Shown one piece after another: positions 47,352-55,557 of a stretch of DNA of 64,000 nt. The DNA is from Acidobacteriota bacterium (GTDB lineage Bacteria; Acidobacteriota; Terriglobia; Terriglobales; Acidobacteriaceae). Every line of letters starts with the position of its first letter. Position 1 is the stretch's first letter. The notes under the pieces are model-generated. The model was given only the letters and a program-made list of their open reading frames with translations. It was not told where the DNA came from and did no database searches. The stretch lies in contig JAJXZT010000011.1 of NCBI GenBank assembly GCA_021779935.1, positions 98,636 through 162,635 on the forward strand, read 5' to 3'. The position numbers were made by a program, and so were the translations under genes.

Positions 47352-48659
47352 TCAGTACACCTCGTCCAGCACTTCGATCACGTGCATCACCCGTGCCTTC
47401 ATCTTCTTCCGTTCCAGTCCTGCGCGCAGTTGCAACATGCATCCAACGTTCGCTGTCGCCACAATCTCCGGCTCCACTGCCGCCACGTTCTCCATCTTCG
47501 CGTCCAGAATCTTCATCGATAATTCGTTCTGCGTCACGTTATATGTTCCCGCGCTGCCGCAGCAATCGTCCGCCCGCTCCATCTCCACCAGTTCCAGCCC
47601 CGCCGCTTTCAATAACTCTCGCGGAGCGCTCCTCACTCCCTGCCCATGCGCCAGGTGACACGGGTCTTGATACGTCACCCGTCCCGCGATTTTTTTCTTC
47701 GGCGCGCGCAGCCCGATTTCCGCCAGGTATTCGTTCACGTCGCGCACCTGCGCCGCAAACCTCCGCGCCTTCAACTGGTATTCCGCGTCGTGCTCCAGTA
47801 ATTCGCCGTATTCCTTCATCATGGCGCCGCATCCAGCCGCGTTCGTCACGATCGCATCGATCCCGTCCGCCATCATCGCGTCTATATTTTTCCGCGCCAG
47901 TTCTCGCGCCTTCTCCAGGTATCCACCGTGAGCGTGCAGCGCCCCGCAGCATGTCTGTCCCTGCGAAACCAAGACTTCCACGCCGTTCCGCGTCAGCACA
48001 CGTATCGTGGCACGATTCAATTCCGCGAACGCCACGCTCGCCACGCATCCCGCCAGGAACGCCACTCTTCCGCGCCGTTCTCCCACCGCCGGGTAAACGT
48101 TGCCGATCTCGCGGAAGAAGAAATCATCGTCGATCCGCGGCGAGAGCGCGTCTAGTTCTTGCGTCCCCATCAGTTTCAGCAGACCGCTGCTCCGTGCCAG
48201 CGTCTGCATCCCCGAGCGTTGATAGAACCGCACCAACTTCGCCACTGACGCTAGTTTGTCGAACCGGTGTAGCACCGATCCGTAAAAATACCGGCGCAAC
48301 TTCTCCGTCAGCCACGACCGCTGGTAATTCGTCTCGATCTCTGTCCTCGCCCGCTCCAGGATTTTTCCGTACTGCACGCCCGAGGGACACGCCGTCTGGC
48401 ACGCCAGGCATCCCAGGCACCGGTCGATATGCGTCACCACTTCGTCGGCCAGTTTCAGCCGCCCTTCATCCACCAGCAAAACCTGGTAGATGCGTCCGCG
48501 CGGCGAATCCGCCTCGCGTCCCAGCACCCTGTACGTCGGACACTGATTCAGGCACAGTCCACAGTGAATGCACCTCGAGTAGAGGTCCCACGTCGGGCGG
48601 TCCTTCGTAGTGAACTGCGACGCTGTCGTCGCGACATCCATATCCGGCGTGGTGCTCAC
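47352..48659 (-). CDS. glcF: Glycolate/lactate oxidase iron-sulfur subunit GlcF
   Basis: 435 residues. Two [4Fe-4S] ferredoxin motifs near residues 30-95 (CIHCGLCLNQCPTYR and CLGCLACQTACPSG) are followed by two CCG domains (FLAGCVASVAF, QTCCGALHAHGG, DPCHLAHGQ, DDCCGSAGTYN). GlcF passes electrons from the flavin subunits to the quinone pool. It is the last gene of glcD-glcE-glcF and overlaps glcE by 4 bases. GlcDEF-type enzymes oxidise glycolate and often D-lactate. Confidence 0.94.
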   Translation of the reverse strand: MSTTPDMDVATTASQFTTKDRPTWDLYSRCIHCGLCLNQCPTYRVLGREADSPRGRIYQVLLVDEGRLKLADEVVTHIDRCLGCLACQTACPSGVQYGKILERARTEIETNYQRSWLTEKLRRYFYGSVLHRFDKLASVAKLVRFYQRSGMQTLARSSGLLKLMGTQELDALSPRIDDDFFFREIGNVYPAVGERRGRVAFLAGCVASVAFAELNRATIRVLTRNGVEVLVSQGQTCCGALHAHGGYLEKARELARKNIDAMMADGIDAIVTNAAGCGAMMKEYGELLEHDAEYQLKARRFAAQVRDVNEYLAEIGLRAPKKKIAGRVTYQDPCHLAHGQGVRSAPRELLKAAGLELVEMERADDCCGSAGTYNVTQNELSMKILDAKMENVAAVEPEIVATANVGCMLQLRAGLERKKMKARVMHVIEVLDEVY

Positions 48660-49972
48660 GGCAGAAACCTCCCTCGGTTCAGCACATCGTTCGGATCAAG
48701 CGTCCGCTTCACGCGACGCATCGATTCAACTTCTCGCGCACTCCCCCATGGCTCGATGTGCTTCTTCACTTCGCTCGGGCAGTTGCGCACAATCACCGCA
48801 CCATCCGCTGGACACGCCGCGCGTATCGCCGAGAGCGCATTCACGTACTGCGTCACCGACGGCGGATCGCCCGGCAGTGGACTCAACGCCAGCGTCAACG
48901 ACGCCACGGCCGCGCGTCCCACTGCGCTGAAAATAAATCCATGCGCTGTCGCCGCCTTCTCGGCTTCCGTCAGCGCCGGCTCCAATGAAGCCGCGGGCAT
49001 GTGTACATCCAGCAGCATCGCTCTCTGGTTCAGTTGCAGCATCGTCGCCGGAAATTCCACCACGCTCGACCATAATGCTGCTTCATTTGCGTCACGCAAT
49101 TCGCGGCTCAGGTCCTCCCCGAGTTCTCCGCGATACCTCGCCAGCACCGCGTCGCTTCCGCCCGCCTTGATCGCTACCGTCCATGCCTTCGGCGATTGCC
49201 CGCTCACTCCCTCCGCAAACGGTGAAATCAATTCCAGCGAAATCGGCGACAGTGGCGACTTCACCACTCGCTCGCGAAACGCAACGGCTTCCCCAATCGT
49301 TCTGAACTCCGCCATGAACGTCGCCGTCTGTCGCGCCGCCGGCATCAGCCGGAAATTCGCCGACGTGATAATTCCCAGCGTCCCGTGGCTTCCGATCAGC
49401 AATTTCATCAGGTCGTAGCCTGCCACGTTTTTCACCACGCGTCCGCCGGCCTTTGCGATTTGTCCATCGCCCGTCACGAATTCCAGCCCAACGCAAAATT
49501 CGCGCACTCCGCCCGTGCTGTGTTTGCGCGGACCGTGCGAAGCTGTTGCCAGCGCGCCACCCACCGTTGCGCGCGACGCCCTCGCTGCTTCCACCGCAAA
49601 CACTTGCCTGTGCTCGGCCACCGCGTTCTGCACGTCCGCCAGTCGCGTGCCGGCTCTCACGCCAATCGTCAGGTCGCCCGCATCGTAGTACACAATTCCG
49701 CTCAGCCGGGTCGTGCGCAACACCAGGTCCGCTCTCGGCGGGACATTCCCGTAACCCTGATGAGTAAATCCTCCCGCCGGAATCACCGTCAGTTTGCGGT
49801 CGTTCGCCACCCGCAACACATCCGCCACTTCCTGCGCCGTCGCCGGCTCCACGCAAAGCTGCGTGTGTATGCCGTCGATCACCAGGTTCGACTGGCACGG
49901 CATCACGTGTTCATTGCCGAGTATTCCCGTCAGTTCCGCTTCCAGACCGCTGACCACGCCCTGGTCGTTCAT
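48656..49972 (-). CDS. glcE: Glycolate oxidase FAD-binding subunit GlcE
   Basis: 438 residues from ATG 49972, which has AGGAGG 6 bases upstream. PCMH-type FAD domain (VIPAGGFTHQGYGN, GVRAGTRLADVQ, GGALATASHGPRKHS, VKNVAGYDLMKLL). It is shorter than GlcD and lacks its C-terminal helical part, as expected for GlcE. It overlaps glcD and glcF by 4 bases each, so all three are translationally coupled. Confidence 0.93.
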   Translation of the reverse strand: MNDQGVVSGLEAELTGILGNEHVMPCQSNLVIDGIHTQLCVEPATAQEVADVLRVANDRKLTVIPAGGFTHQGYGNVPPRADLVLRTTRLSGIVYYDAGDLTIGVRAGTRLADVQNAVAEHRQVFAVEAARASRATVGGALATASHGPRKHSTGGVREFCVGLEFVTGDGQIAKAGGRVVKNVAGYDLMKLLIGSHGTLGIITSANFRLMPAARQTATFMAEFRTIGEAVAFRERVVKSPLSPISLELISPFAEGVSGQSPKAWTVAIKAGGSDAVLARYRGELGEDLSRELRDANEAALWSSVVEFPATMLQLNQRAMLLDVHMPAASLEPALTEAEKAATAHGFIFSAVGRAAVASLTLALSPLPGDPPSVTQYVNALSAIRAACPADGAVIVRNCPSEVKKHIEPWGSAREVESMRRVKRTLDPNDVLNRGRFLP

Positions 49973-51402
49973 GGACGCCTCCTCAGTTCGGGAGGTAGCG
50001 ATGCGCTTCCCGTCTCGCGACAACTGCGCGGCGTCGGAAAAACTTTCTGCGGATTCAGCACGCCCGGATTGAACGCATCGTGCAGCCTGTGCATCACGTC
50101 CAGGTCCGTCTCGTTGAACAACAGCGGCATCAGCGCGTTCTTCTCCATCCCCACGCCGTGTTCGCCCGTGATCGATCCTCCGAGGCTCACGCAATACGCC
50201 AGGATGTCCGCTCCCGCCGCCACCGTGCGTTTCAACTGGTCTGGATCGCGCAGATCGAACAGGATCGCCGGGTGCATGTTGCCGTCGCCCGCGTGAAATA
50301 TATTTGCAATTGTCAATCCATATTTCTTACTGACTTCCGCGATATAGCGCAGCGTCTGCGGAATCTTTGACCGCGGCACCACTCCATCCTGTGTGTAGTA
50401 GGAAGGCGCCAGCCGTCCGATGGCCGCGAATGCATTCTTGCGTCCCTTCCATAGCAGCGCGCGTTCCGTCTCGTCCTTGGCGCGCCGTACTTCCCGCGCC
50501 CCATTGCGCATGCACACTCCGCGCACCAGCGCTGCCTGTTCTTCCACTTCTTCGCGCAACCCTTCCAGTTCCACCAGCAGCACCGCCCCGCTGTCCATCG
50601 GATACCCCGCGTGCGTTGCCTCTTCCACTGTGCGCAGCGTCAATCCGTCCAGCATCTCCAGCGCCGTCGGCGTAATCCCCTCGGCTGTAATCTCCACCAC
50701 CGAGTTCGCGCCTTCATCCACCGTGTTATAGATCGCCAGCAGCGTCGCCACCGCCTCCGCTTTCCTCACCAGCTTCACCGTGATCTCCGTCACGATCCCC
50801 AGCGTTCCTTCCGATCCGGTAAAATAGCCCGTCACATCATATCCACATGTATCAATGCATTTTCCGCCGAAGCGCGCGATCTCGCCCGTTCCCAGCACCA
50901 CTTCAATTCCCGTTACGTGGTTGACCGTCACTCCCTGGGCCAGCGTGTGCGGCCCGCCAGAATTCTCCGCCACGTTGCCGCCGATCGTGCATGCCTTCTG
51001 GCTCGACGGATCCGGTGCAAAGTAGAGCCCGTATCGCGCCACCGCCGCTGAAAGGTCCAGGTTCACCACGCCCGGCTGCACCACGGCGCGCCGGTTCGCC
51101 ACATCAACTTCCAGGATGCGGTTCATTCGCGTAAACACGATGACGATGCCGCGGTCGCGCGAAATGGAACCGCCACTCAGCCCCGTTCCCGCGCCTCTCG
51201 GCACAACGGAAACTTCCGCCCTGTGCGCCAACCGCACCAGTGCAGCCACTTCCTCCGTCGTTGACGGAAACACCACGGCGCCCGGAGTCCCCTTGTCCAC
51301 GCTTGCGTCGTATTCGTAGAGCATCAGGTCTTCGGGACGATGCAGCACATGCTGCGCGCCCAGCAATCCCTGCAATTGCGTGATCACTTCATCGAAGGAC
51401 AT
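49969..51402 (-). CDS. glcD: Glycolate/D-lactate oxidase FAD subunit GlcD
   Basis: 477 residues from ATG 51402; a longer in-frame start exists without support. FAD-binding PCMH domain (VVPRGAGTGLSGGS, GNVAENSGGPHTLAQG, GGKCIDTCGYDVTGYF, GSEGTLGIVTEI) and the C-terminal oxidase domain with NIFHAGDGNMHPAI and GSITGEHGVGMEK, which carry the substrate and metal residues. It is the catalytic subunit. With the dehydrogenase at 29491, two enzymes of 2-hydroxyacid metabolism are present in the window, but no direct link is shown. Confidence 0.94.
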   Translation of the reverse strand: MSFDEVITQLQGLLGAQHVLHRPEDLMLYEYDASVDKGTPGAVVFPSTTEEVAALVRLAHRAEVSVVPRGAGTGLSGGSISRDRGIVIVFTRMNRILEVDVANRRAVVQPGVVNLDLSAAVARYGLYFAPDPSSQKACTIGGNVAENSGGPHTLAQGVTVNHVTGIEVVLGTGEIARFGGKCIDTCGYDVTGYFTGSEGTLGIVTEITVKLVRKAEAVATLLAIYNTVDEGANSVVEITAEGITPTALEMLDGLTLRTVEEATHAGYPMDSGAVLLVELEGLREEVEEQAALVRGVCMRNGAREVRRAKDETERALLWKGRKNAFAAIGRLAPSYYTQDGVVPRSKIPQTLRYIAEVSKKYGLTIANIFHAGDGNMHPAILFDLRDPDQLKRTVAAGADILAYCVSLGGSITGEHGVGMEKNALMPLLFNETDLDVMHRLHDAFNPGVLNPQKVFPTPRSCRETGSASLPPELRRRP

Positions 51403-51521
51403 GGCTGTAACCTGCCGTTCCAAAAAGACTACACCGCTCGCCGCATCCAAGGTAGAGACAATTCTCCCGTCCCGTGCGAATCCCGCGCGTTTCCCGCATC
51501 AACACTTTGCTTGCCTGTGGA

Positions 51522-51899
51522 TTATTTCCACTGAAGAATTTTCGCGATCTCCTGCGCCAGCGTCAGTGGATCGAACGGCTTGGCGATCACTCCTGCCACG
51601 CCCAGTTCCAGCAGCAGGCGCTGCTCCACCGACTGCGCCTTCGCCGTCAAAAAAATCACCGGAATCGCTCTCGTCGTCTCGCTCTCTTGCAACAGCTTGA
51701 AAATTCCCGGCCCATCCATTTCCGGCATCATCACGTCCAGCAGGATTGCGTCCGGCTTTTCGTTCGCCGCGATCTCCAGACCTTCCTCCCCGCTCGATGC
51801 CAGCAGCACCGTCCAACCTGCCACCGCCTCCAGGCTCAGCGCGGCCACTTCGCGAATGTCGTCTTCGTCGTCGATCAGCAACAGCCGTCTGCTAGCCAT
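51522..51899 (-). CDS. Single-domain response regulator
   Basis: 125 residues, receiver domain only: acidic pocket LIDDEDD, phosphoacceptor Asp in LLDVMMPEMDG, Lys in IAKPFDP. There is no output domain. It overlaps the upstream hybrid kinase gene by 8 bases, so it likely receives phosphate from that kinase or works as a phosphate sink or shuttle. Confidence 0.93.
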   Translation of the reverse strand: MASRRLLLIDDEDDIREVAALSLEAVAGWTVLLASSGEEGLEIAANEKPDAILLDVMMPEMDGPGIFKLLQESETTRAIPVIFLTAKAQSVEQRLLLELGVAGVIAKPFDPLTLAQEIAKILQWK

Positions 51900-54800
51900 T
51901 TTCGTCTCCCTTCGCTCGCGCGGTTTCGCCTTGCAGAGTGCGGAGCACCAGTTGCTCCAGTTCCAGCGGAGAGACCCGCGTCTTGATGAGAAACTCCGTC
52001 TTGCCGAGCTTCAGCCTTTCCTTCGCGTTACCGGACACGTCCGCCGACGAATACACCACCACCGGAATGTTTCGCAGATGATCGTCCTGCCTCATCTGGC
52101 TCACCACCTGGTAGCCGTCTCCCTCCGCCAGCACCAGGTCCAGGATCATCAGGTCCGGCACTCTCGCTTTCGCCAGCCGCAAGGCATCGGAAGCCCCGCG
52201 TGCCACCACCACTTCCACGCCGCTCACTTCGAAGGTTGAGCGCATCACTTTTGCGAGGTCCGCATCGTCCTCCACCAGCAGAACCAGCCGTTCATTCGCT
52301 CGCGTCGCCGCGCCAATCTGCGCGCACAGTTTCGCCGCATCGAACGGCTTTTGCACCCAGCTCGCAAACGTGCCCGTCGCTTGTGATTTATGCTCCTTCT
52401 CGCTTAACCCGGTCAGGATGATCACCGGAACCTCCGACAGCCTTGGATCGGAGCGCAGTTGCGAAAGCGCCTCCCATCCGCTCATCCCCGGCAGCACCAG
52501 GTCCAGCACAATCGCATCTGGACGCCTCGCGCGCGCTTTTTCCAGCAACTCTTCTCCGCTTGTTGCCGTCACCGCCGAGAACCCTGCATTCTCCAGGATG
52601 CCACTTGCCACTTTCAGCAATGATGGATCGTCGTCGCAGACAATCACTCTCGGTCCTCTCGTCTGCGCAATTGCCGTTTCGGACTGCACCGCCAGCGGCA
52701 CCGTAAAATAGAACGTGCTTCCCAACCCCGGCTGGCTTTCCACCCAGATGCGTCCGCCGTGTTGGTGGACAATCGTACGGCAGATCGCCAACCCGAGTCC
52801 CGTGCCACTTTTCTCGCGCGAATCCGATGCATCCACCTGCTGGAATCGCTCGAAGATCACCGCCAGCTTGTCTTCTGGAATTCCCCGTCCGTAGTCGCGT
52901 ACATGGAACACCACTTCTCCGTTTTCCACCCGGCTGCCAATCTCCACCGCCGATCCCGCGTCTGAAAACTTGATCGCATTGGTAATCAGGTTTGTCAGCG
53001 TCTGCACAATGCGGTCTCCCGCCACATCTATCCGTGCCGGCACCGCCTGCACATACAGTTGCACGCCGGACTTGTCCGCCAGCGGACGCATCACCTCCAC
53101 CGCCTGCCCAATCAGTGTTTCCGAGTCCGTCAGTCGTCGCTCAAGCGTCACGCGGCCGGACTCCAGTCTTTCTATGTCGAGAATGTCATTGATCAGCCGC
53201 ACCAGCCGGTCCGTGTTGTTCACGGCAATTTGCAGCATCCGGTTCGCTTTCTCCGTCACGCTGCCCAGCAGTCCGGAGGCCAGCAATCCCAGCGATCCTC
53301 GTATCGAAGTCAGTGGGGTTCGCAGTTCGTGGCTCACCACCGAGATGAATTCGTTCTTCATCCGGTCCACTTCCCTGCGCTCCGTGATGTCCTGCGCAAT
53401 GCATACGTAGCCCGTTGCGTTGCCGTGCGTGTCCTGCATCGCCGTCACCGACAGCAGCACCGGAAACGTCTCTCCGTCCTTGCGCACGTAGCTCCACTCG
53501 TTTTCGTCCACCAAGCCCAGCCGTGCTTTTTCCAGGATCGCGTTCACACCCGCCGGCACTTCCTTGCCGAGCTCTTCGCTTAGCTTGTTAGCCCGCGACA
53601 TCAGTTCGTCTGGACTGAAAAAAATCTCCGGCGTGCGCTTGCCCACCAGTTCTTCCGCCGAATACTGCATCCACCGCTCGGCCGTTACGTTCATCGACTG
53701 GATGACGCCCATCGCGTCCACTGCCACAATCGCGAAGTTCGCGCTCTGCAGGATTGCCTGTTGCAGTTGTGTCGTCTCCCGCAACCGGCTCAGTGCCCGA
53801 ACCCGGTTCATGAACTGGCCAAACTGGTCGCCGATGCCTGTCAACGTCTGGAACAGTTCCCGGTCCAGCTTCATCGGTCGCCGGCTCGCCAGCACAATCA
53901 CTCCCACCACTTCCGGCCAGATCAGGATCGGTACCGCCACCCCCGGCTTCACTCCCGCCAGCTGGATCGCTTCCTTCCGGTTCACCATCGACTCCCGTTG
54001 CAGGTTCTCGATCCACAACGGTTCCCTGGTTGTGAACACTCTTCCCGGCACACCTTCCCCCACTGGAATTCGCGCCATGCTCAGTGCTTGCTTGTACTCT
54101 CCCGGAACCGCCTGCGAAATCCAGTAGTGATTGCAGCGCAGCATCTTCTTCTGTTCGTCGGGAAGCCATAGCTCCGCCAGGTCGAACTCCAGCGCAATCG
54201 CCAACTCCGGCAACAGCCTCTGTGCTGCCTGGTCCACCCCGCTCGACTCCGCCAGCAATCGCGTCGTCGCGTACTGCACCGCAAATCGCCGCCGCGCGCT
54301 TTCTCTTGCCTGGTTCTCGCTCCGTATTAGCAGCGTCGCACCGCCCACGATAATCAGCGCCAGGATGTCGCCCAGCCACGTAATCACTCGCGACCAATGG
54401 GCAATGCGGTGTGCCGCTGCTTCCCGTGAGCTCAGCAGCCGGTTCTCCTCCCCCTGCACCACGCCGATCTGTTGCCGTATGCGCTGCGCCAGCGTCTGCG
54501 CTGCATCCGAGCGCACCAGTGCCGCCGCAGCGTCATAACTTTCCTTGCGGCGAAGGTCCAGTGTCTGTTGCATCACGTTCAGCCGCTGATGCGCCAGTCC
54601 CGCCAGCACTGCGATGTTGTTTTCTTGTGACGGATTGTCGCTGCTTAGGTCGCGAAGTTTTGCCAGCGCGCTTTCCAGCGCGTCTTCCGCGCTGTGGAAC
54701 GCCGCAATGTATCGGGGATTCGTCGTGATCACGTACCCGCGGACCGCGCTCTCCGCGCGCCCCACCGCCGTCGAGACCGCCTCCGACGCCCCAAGTACCT

Positions 54801-54936
54801 CGTAGGTGTGGGCCACCCACGACGACTCTTCCGCCAGCCGCAGGTTCGTTTCGTAGCTGATGTACCCCACCACTGCGAGGATTACCAGCCCGGCGGCAAA
54901 CACCAGGAACGTTAGATTTTCTACCGTCCGCTTCAT
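51892..54936 (-). CDS. Hybrid sensor histidine kinase with CHASE3-like, GAF, PAS and two receiver domains
   Basis: 1014 residues. Two membrane segments (about 8-28 and 184-206) enclose a helical, CHASE3-like periplasmic domain with AESAVRGYVITTNPRY. Then come GAF (about 220-375), PAS (about 395-525, ending CIAQDITERREVDRMKNEF), a HisKA domain with SVVSHELRTPLTSIRGSL and an ATPase domain (LITNAIKFS, DYGRGIP, GTGLGLAICRTIV). Two receiver domains follow (VCDDDP...VLDLVLPGMSG and LLVEDDA...ILDLVLAEGDG). A single-domain receiver gene overlaps its end. The signal is unknown. Confidence 0.93.
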   Translation of the reverse strand: MKRTVENLTFLVFAAGLVILAVVGYISYETNLRLAEESSWVAHTYEVLGASEAVSTAVGRAESAVRGYVITTNPRYIAAFHSAEDALESALAKLRDLSSDNPSQENNIAVLAGLAHQRLNVMQQTLDLRRKESYDAAAALVRSDAAQTLAQRIRQQIGVVQGEENRLLSSREAAAHRIAHWSRVITWLGDILALIIVGGATLLIRSENQARESARRRFAVQYATTRLLAESSGVDQAAQRLLPELAIALEFDLAELWLPDEQKKMLRCNHYWISQAVPGEYKQALSMARIPVGEGVPGRVFTTREPLWIENLQRESMVNRKEAIQLAGVKPGVAVPILIWPEVVGVIVLASRRPMKLDRELFQTLTGIGDQFGQFMNRVRALSRLRETTQLQQAILQSANFAIVAVDAMGVIQSMNVTAERWMQYSAEELVGKRTPEIFFSPDELMSRANKLSEELGKEVPAGVNAILEKARLGLVDENEWSYVRKDGETFPVLLSVTAMQDTHGNATGYVCIAQDITERREVDRMKNEFISVVSHELRTPLTSIRGSLGLLASGLLGSVTEKANRMLQIAVNNTDRLVRLINDILDIERLESGRVTLERRLTDSETLIGQAVEVMRPLADKSGVQLYVQAVPARIDVAGDRIVQTLTNLITNAIKFSDAGSAVEIGSRVENGEVVFHVRDYGRGIPEDKLAVIFERFQQVDASDSREKSGTGLGLAICRTIVHQHGGRIWVESQPGLGSTFYFTVPLAVQSETAIAQTRGPRVIVCDDDPSLLKVASGILENAGFSAVTATSGEELLEKARARRPDAIVLDLVLPGMSGWEALSQLRSDPRLSEVPVIILTGLSEKEHKSQATGTFASWVQKPFDAAKLCAQIGAATRANERLVLLVEDDADLAKVMRSTFEVSGVEVVVARGASDALRLAKARVPDLMILDLVLAEGDGYQVVSQMRQDDHLRNIPVVVYSSADVSGNAKERLKLGKTEFLIKTRVSPLELEQLVLRTLQGETARAKGDENG

Positions 54937-55152
54937 CCGATCGTCTTCACGAACTGGCGAAACCGCGCGCCACTCGAGCCCTTCAAGTTGTCCCGAAGTA
55001 TCTCAAACCCCGGTACGAAAGGCCACTCCGCATTTCGCGTCCCGCCGGCGCTTCATGCATCCCTTTGAATAATCATTCCGGGTATGCACGTTCTATCTGA
55101 ATCGTACGGCGCCCGTCGCGAATCTCATCTCTAAAAGTCAGATCATTTGAGG

Positions 55153-55508
55153 ATGGCGAAGTTGAGAAACTATCTGCGTTTGCCTTGGCCCTTCTTGTGT
55201 GCTCCGCTCTTTTTGCTGCTTTGCACAGCCGCTTTCGCGCAGGATAACTACGAAATTCAGGTCTACGGGGCGGACACCGTCCCCGCGCACTCCACCATGG
55301 TGGAGCTTCACTCCAACTTCACCGTCGACGGCTCCAAAACCATTCACGACGGCCTTCTCCTCACCAACCACGCCGAGCACAAAACCCTCGAAATCACTCA
55401 CGGCTTCAACAGTTGGTTTGAAACCGGCTTCTATAATCTTTACTTCCGCCCGCTCCGGCAGCGGCTGGCAATACGTCGGTAGCCACATCCGTCCGCCCAT
55501 CCGCGCAT
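55153..55508 (+). pseudogene. Truncated, frameshifted N-terminal remnant of an exported acidobacterial protein
   Basis: From ATG 55153 the frame gives a signal peptide (FLCAPLFLLLCTAAFAQ) and a conserved-looking start (NYEIQVYGADTVPAHSTMVE, ITHGFNSWFETGFY). At 55431-55436 the sequence tataatctt carries one extra base. The +1 frame continues IFTSARSGSGWQYVGSHIRPP, which reads as the natural continuation, and homology fades at about 55508 just before the end of ppc. Proteins that begin this way are normally several hundred residues long, so this is a decayed fragment. The family assignment is from memory of similar acidobacterial outer-membrane proteins. Confidence 0.65.
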
Positions 55509-55557
55509 TCTGCGGCAATTGCTTTCGTTTTTCCGATTTCCCGATTTTGCGCTGCCC

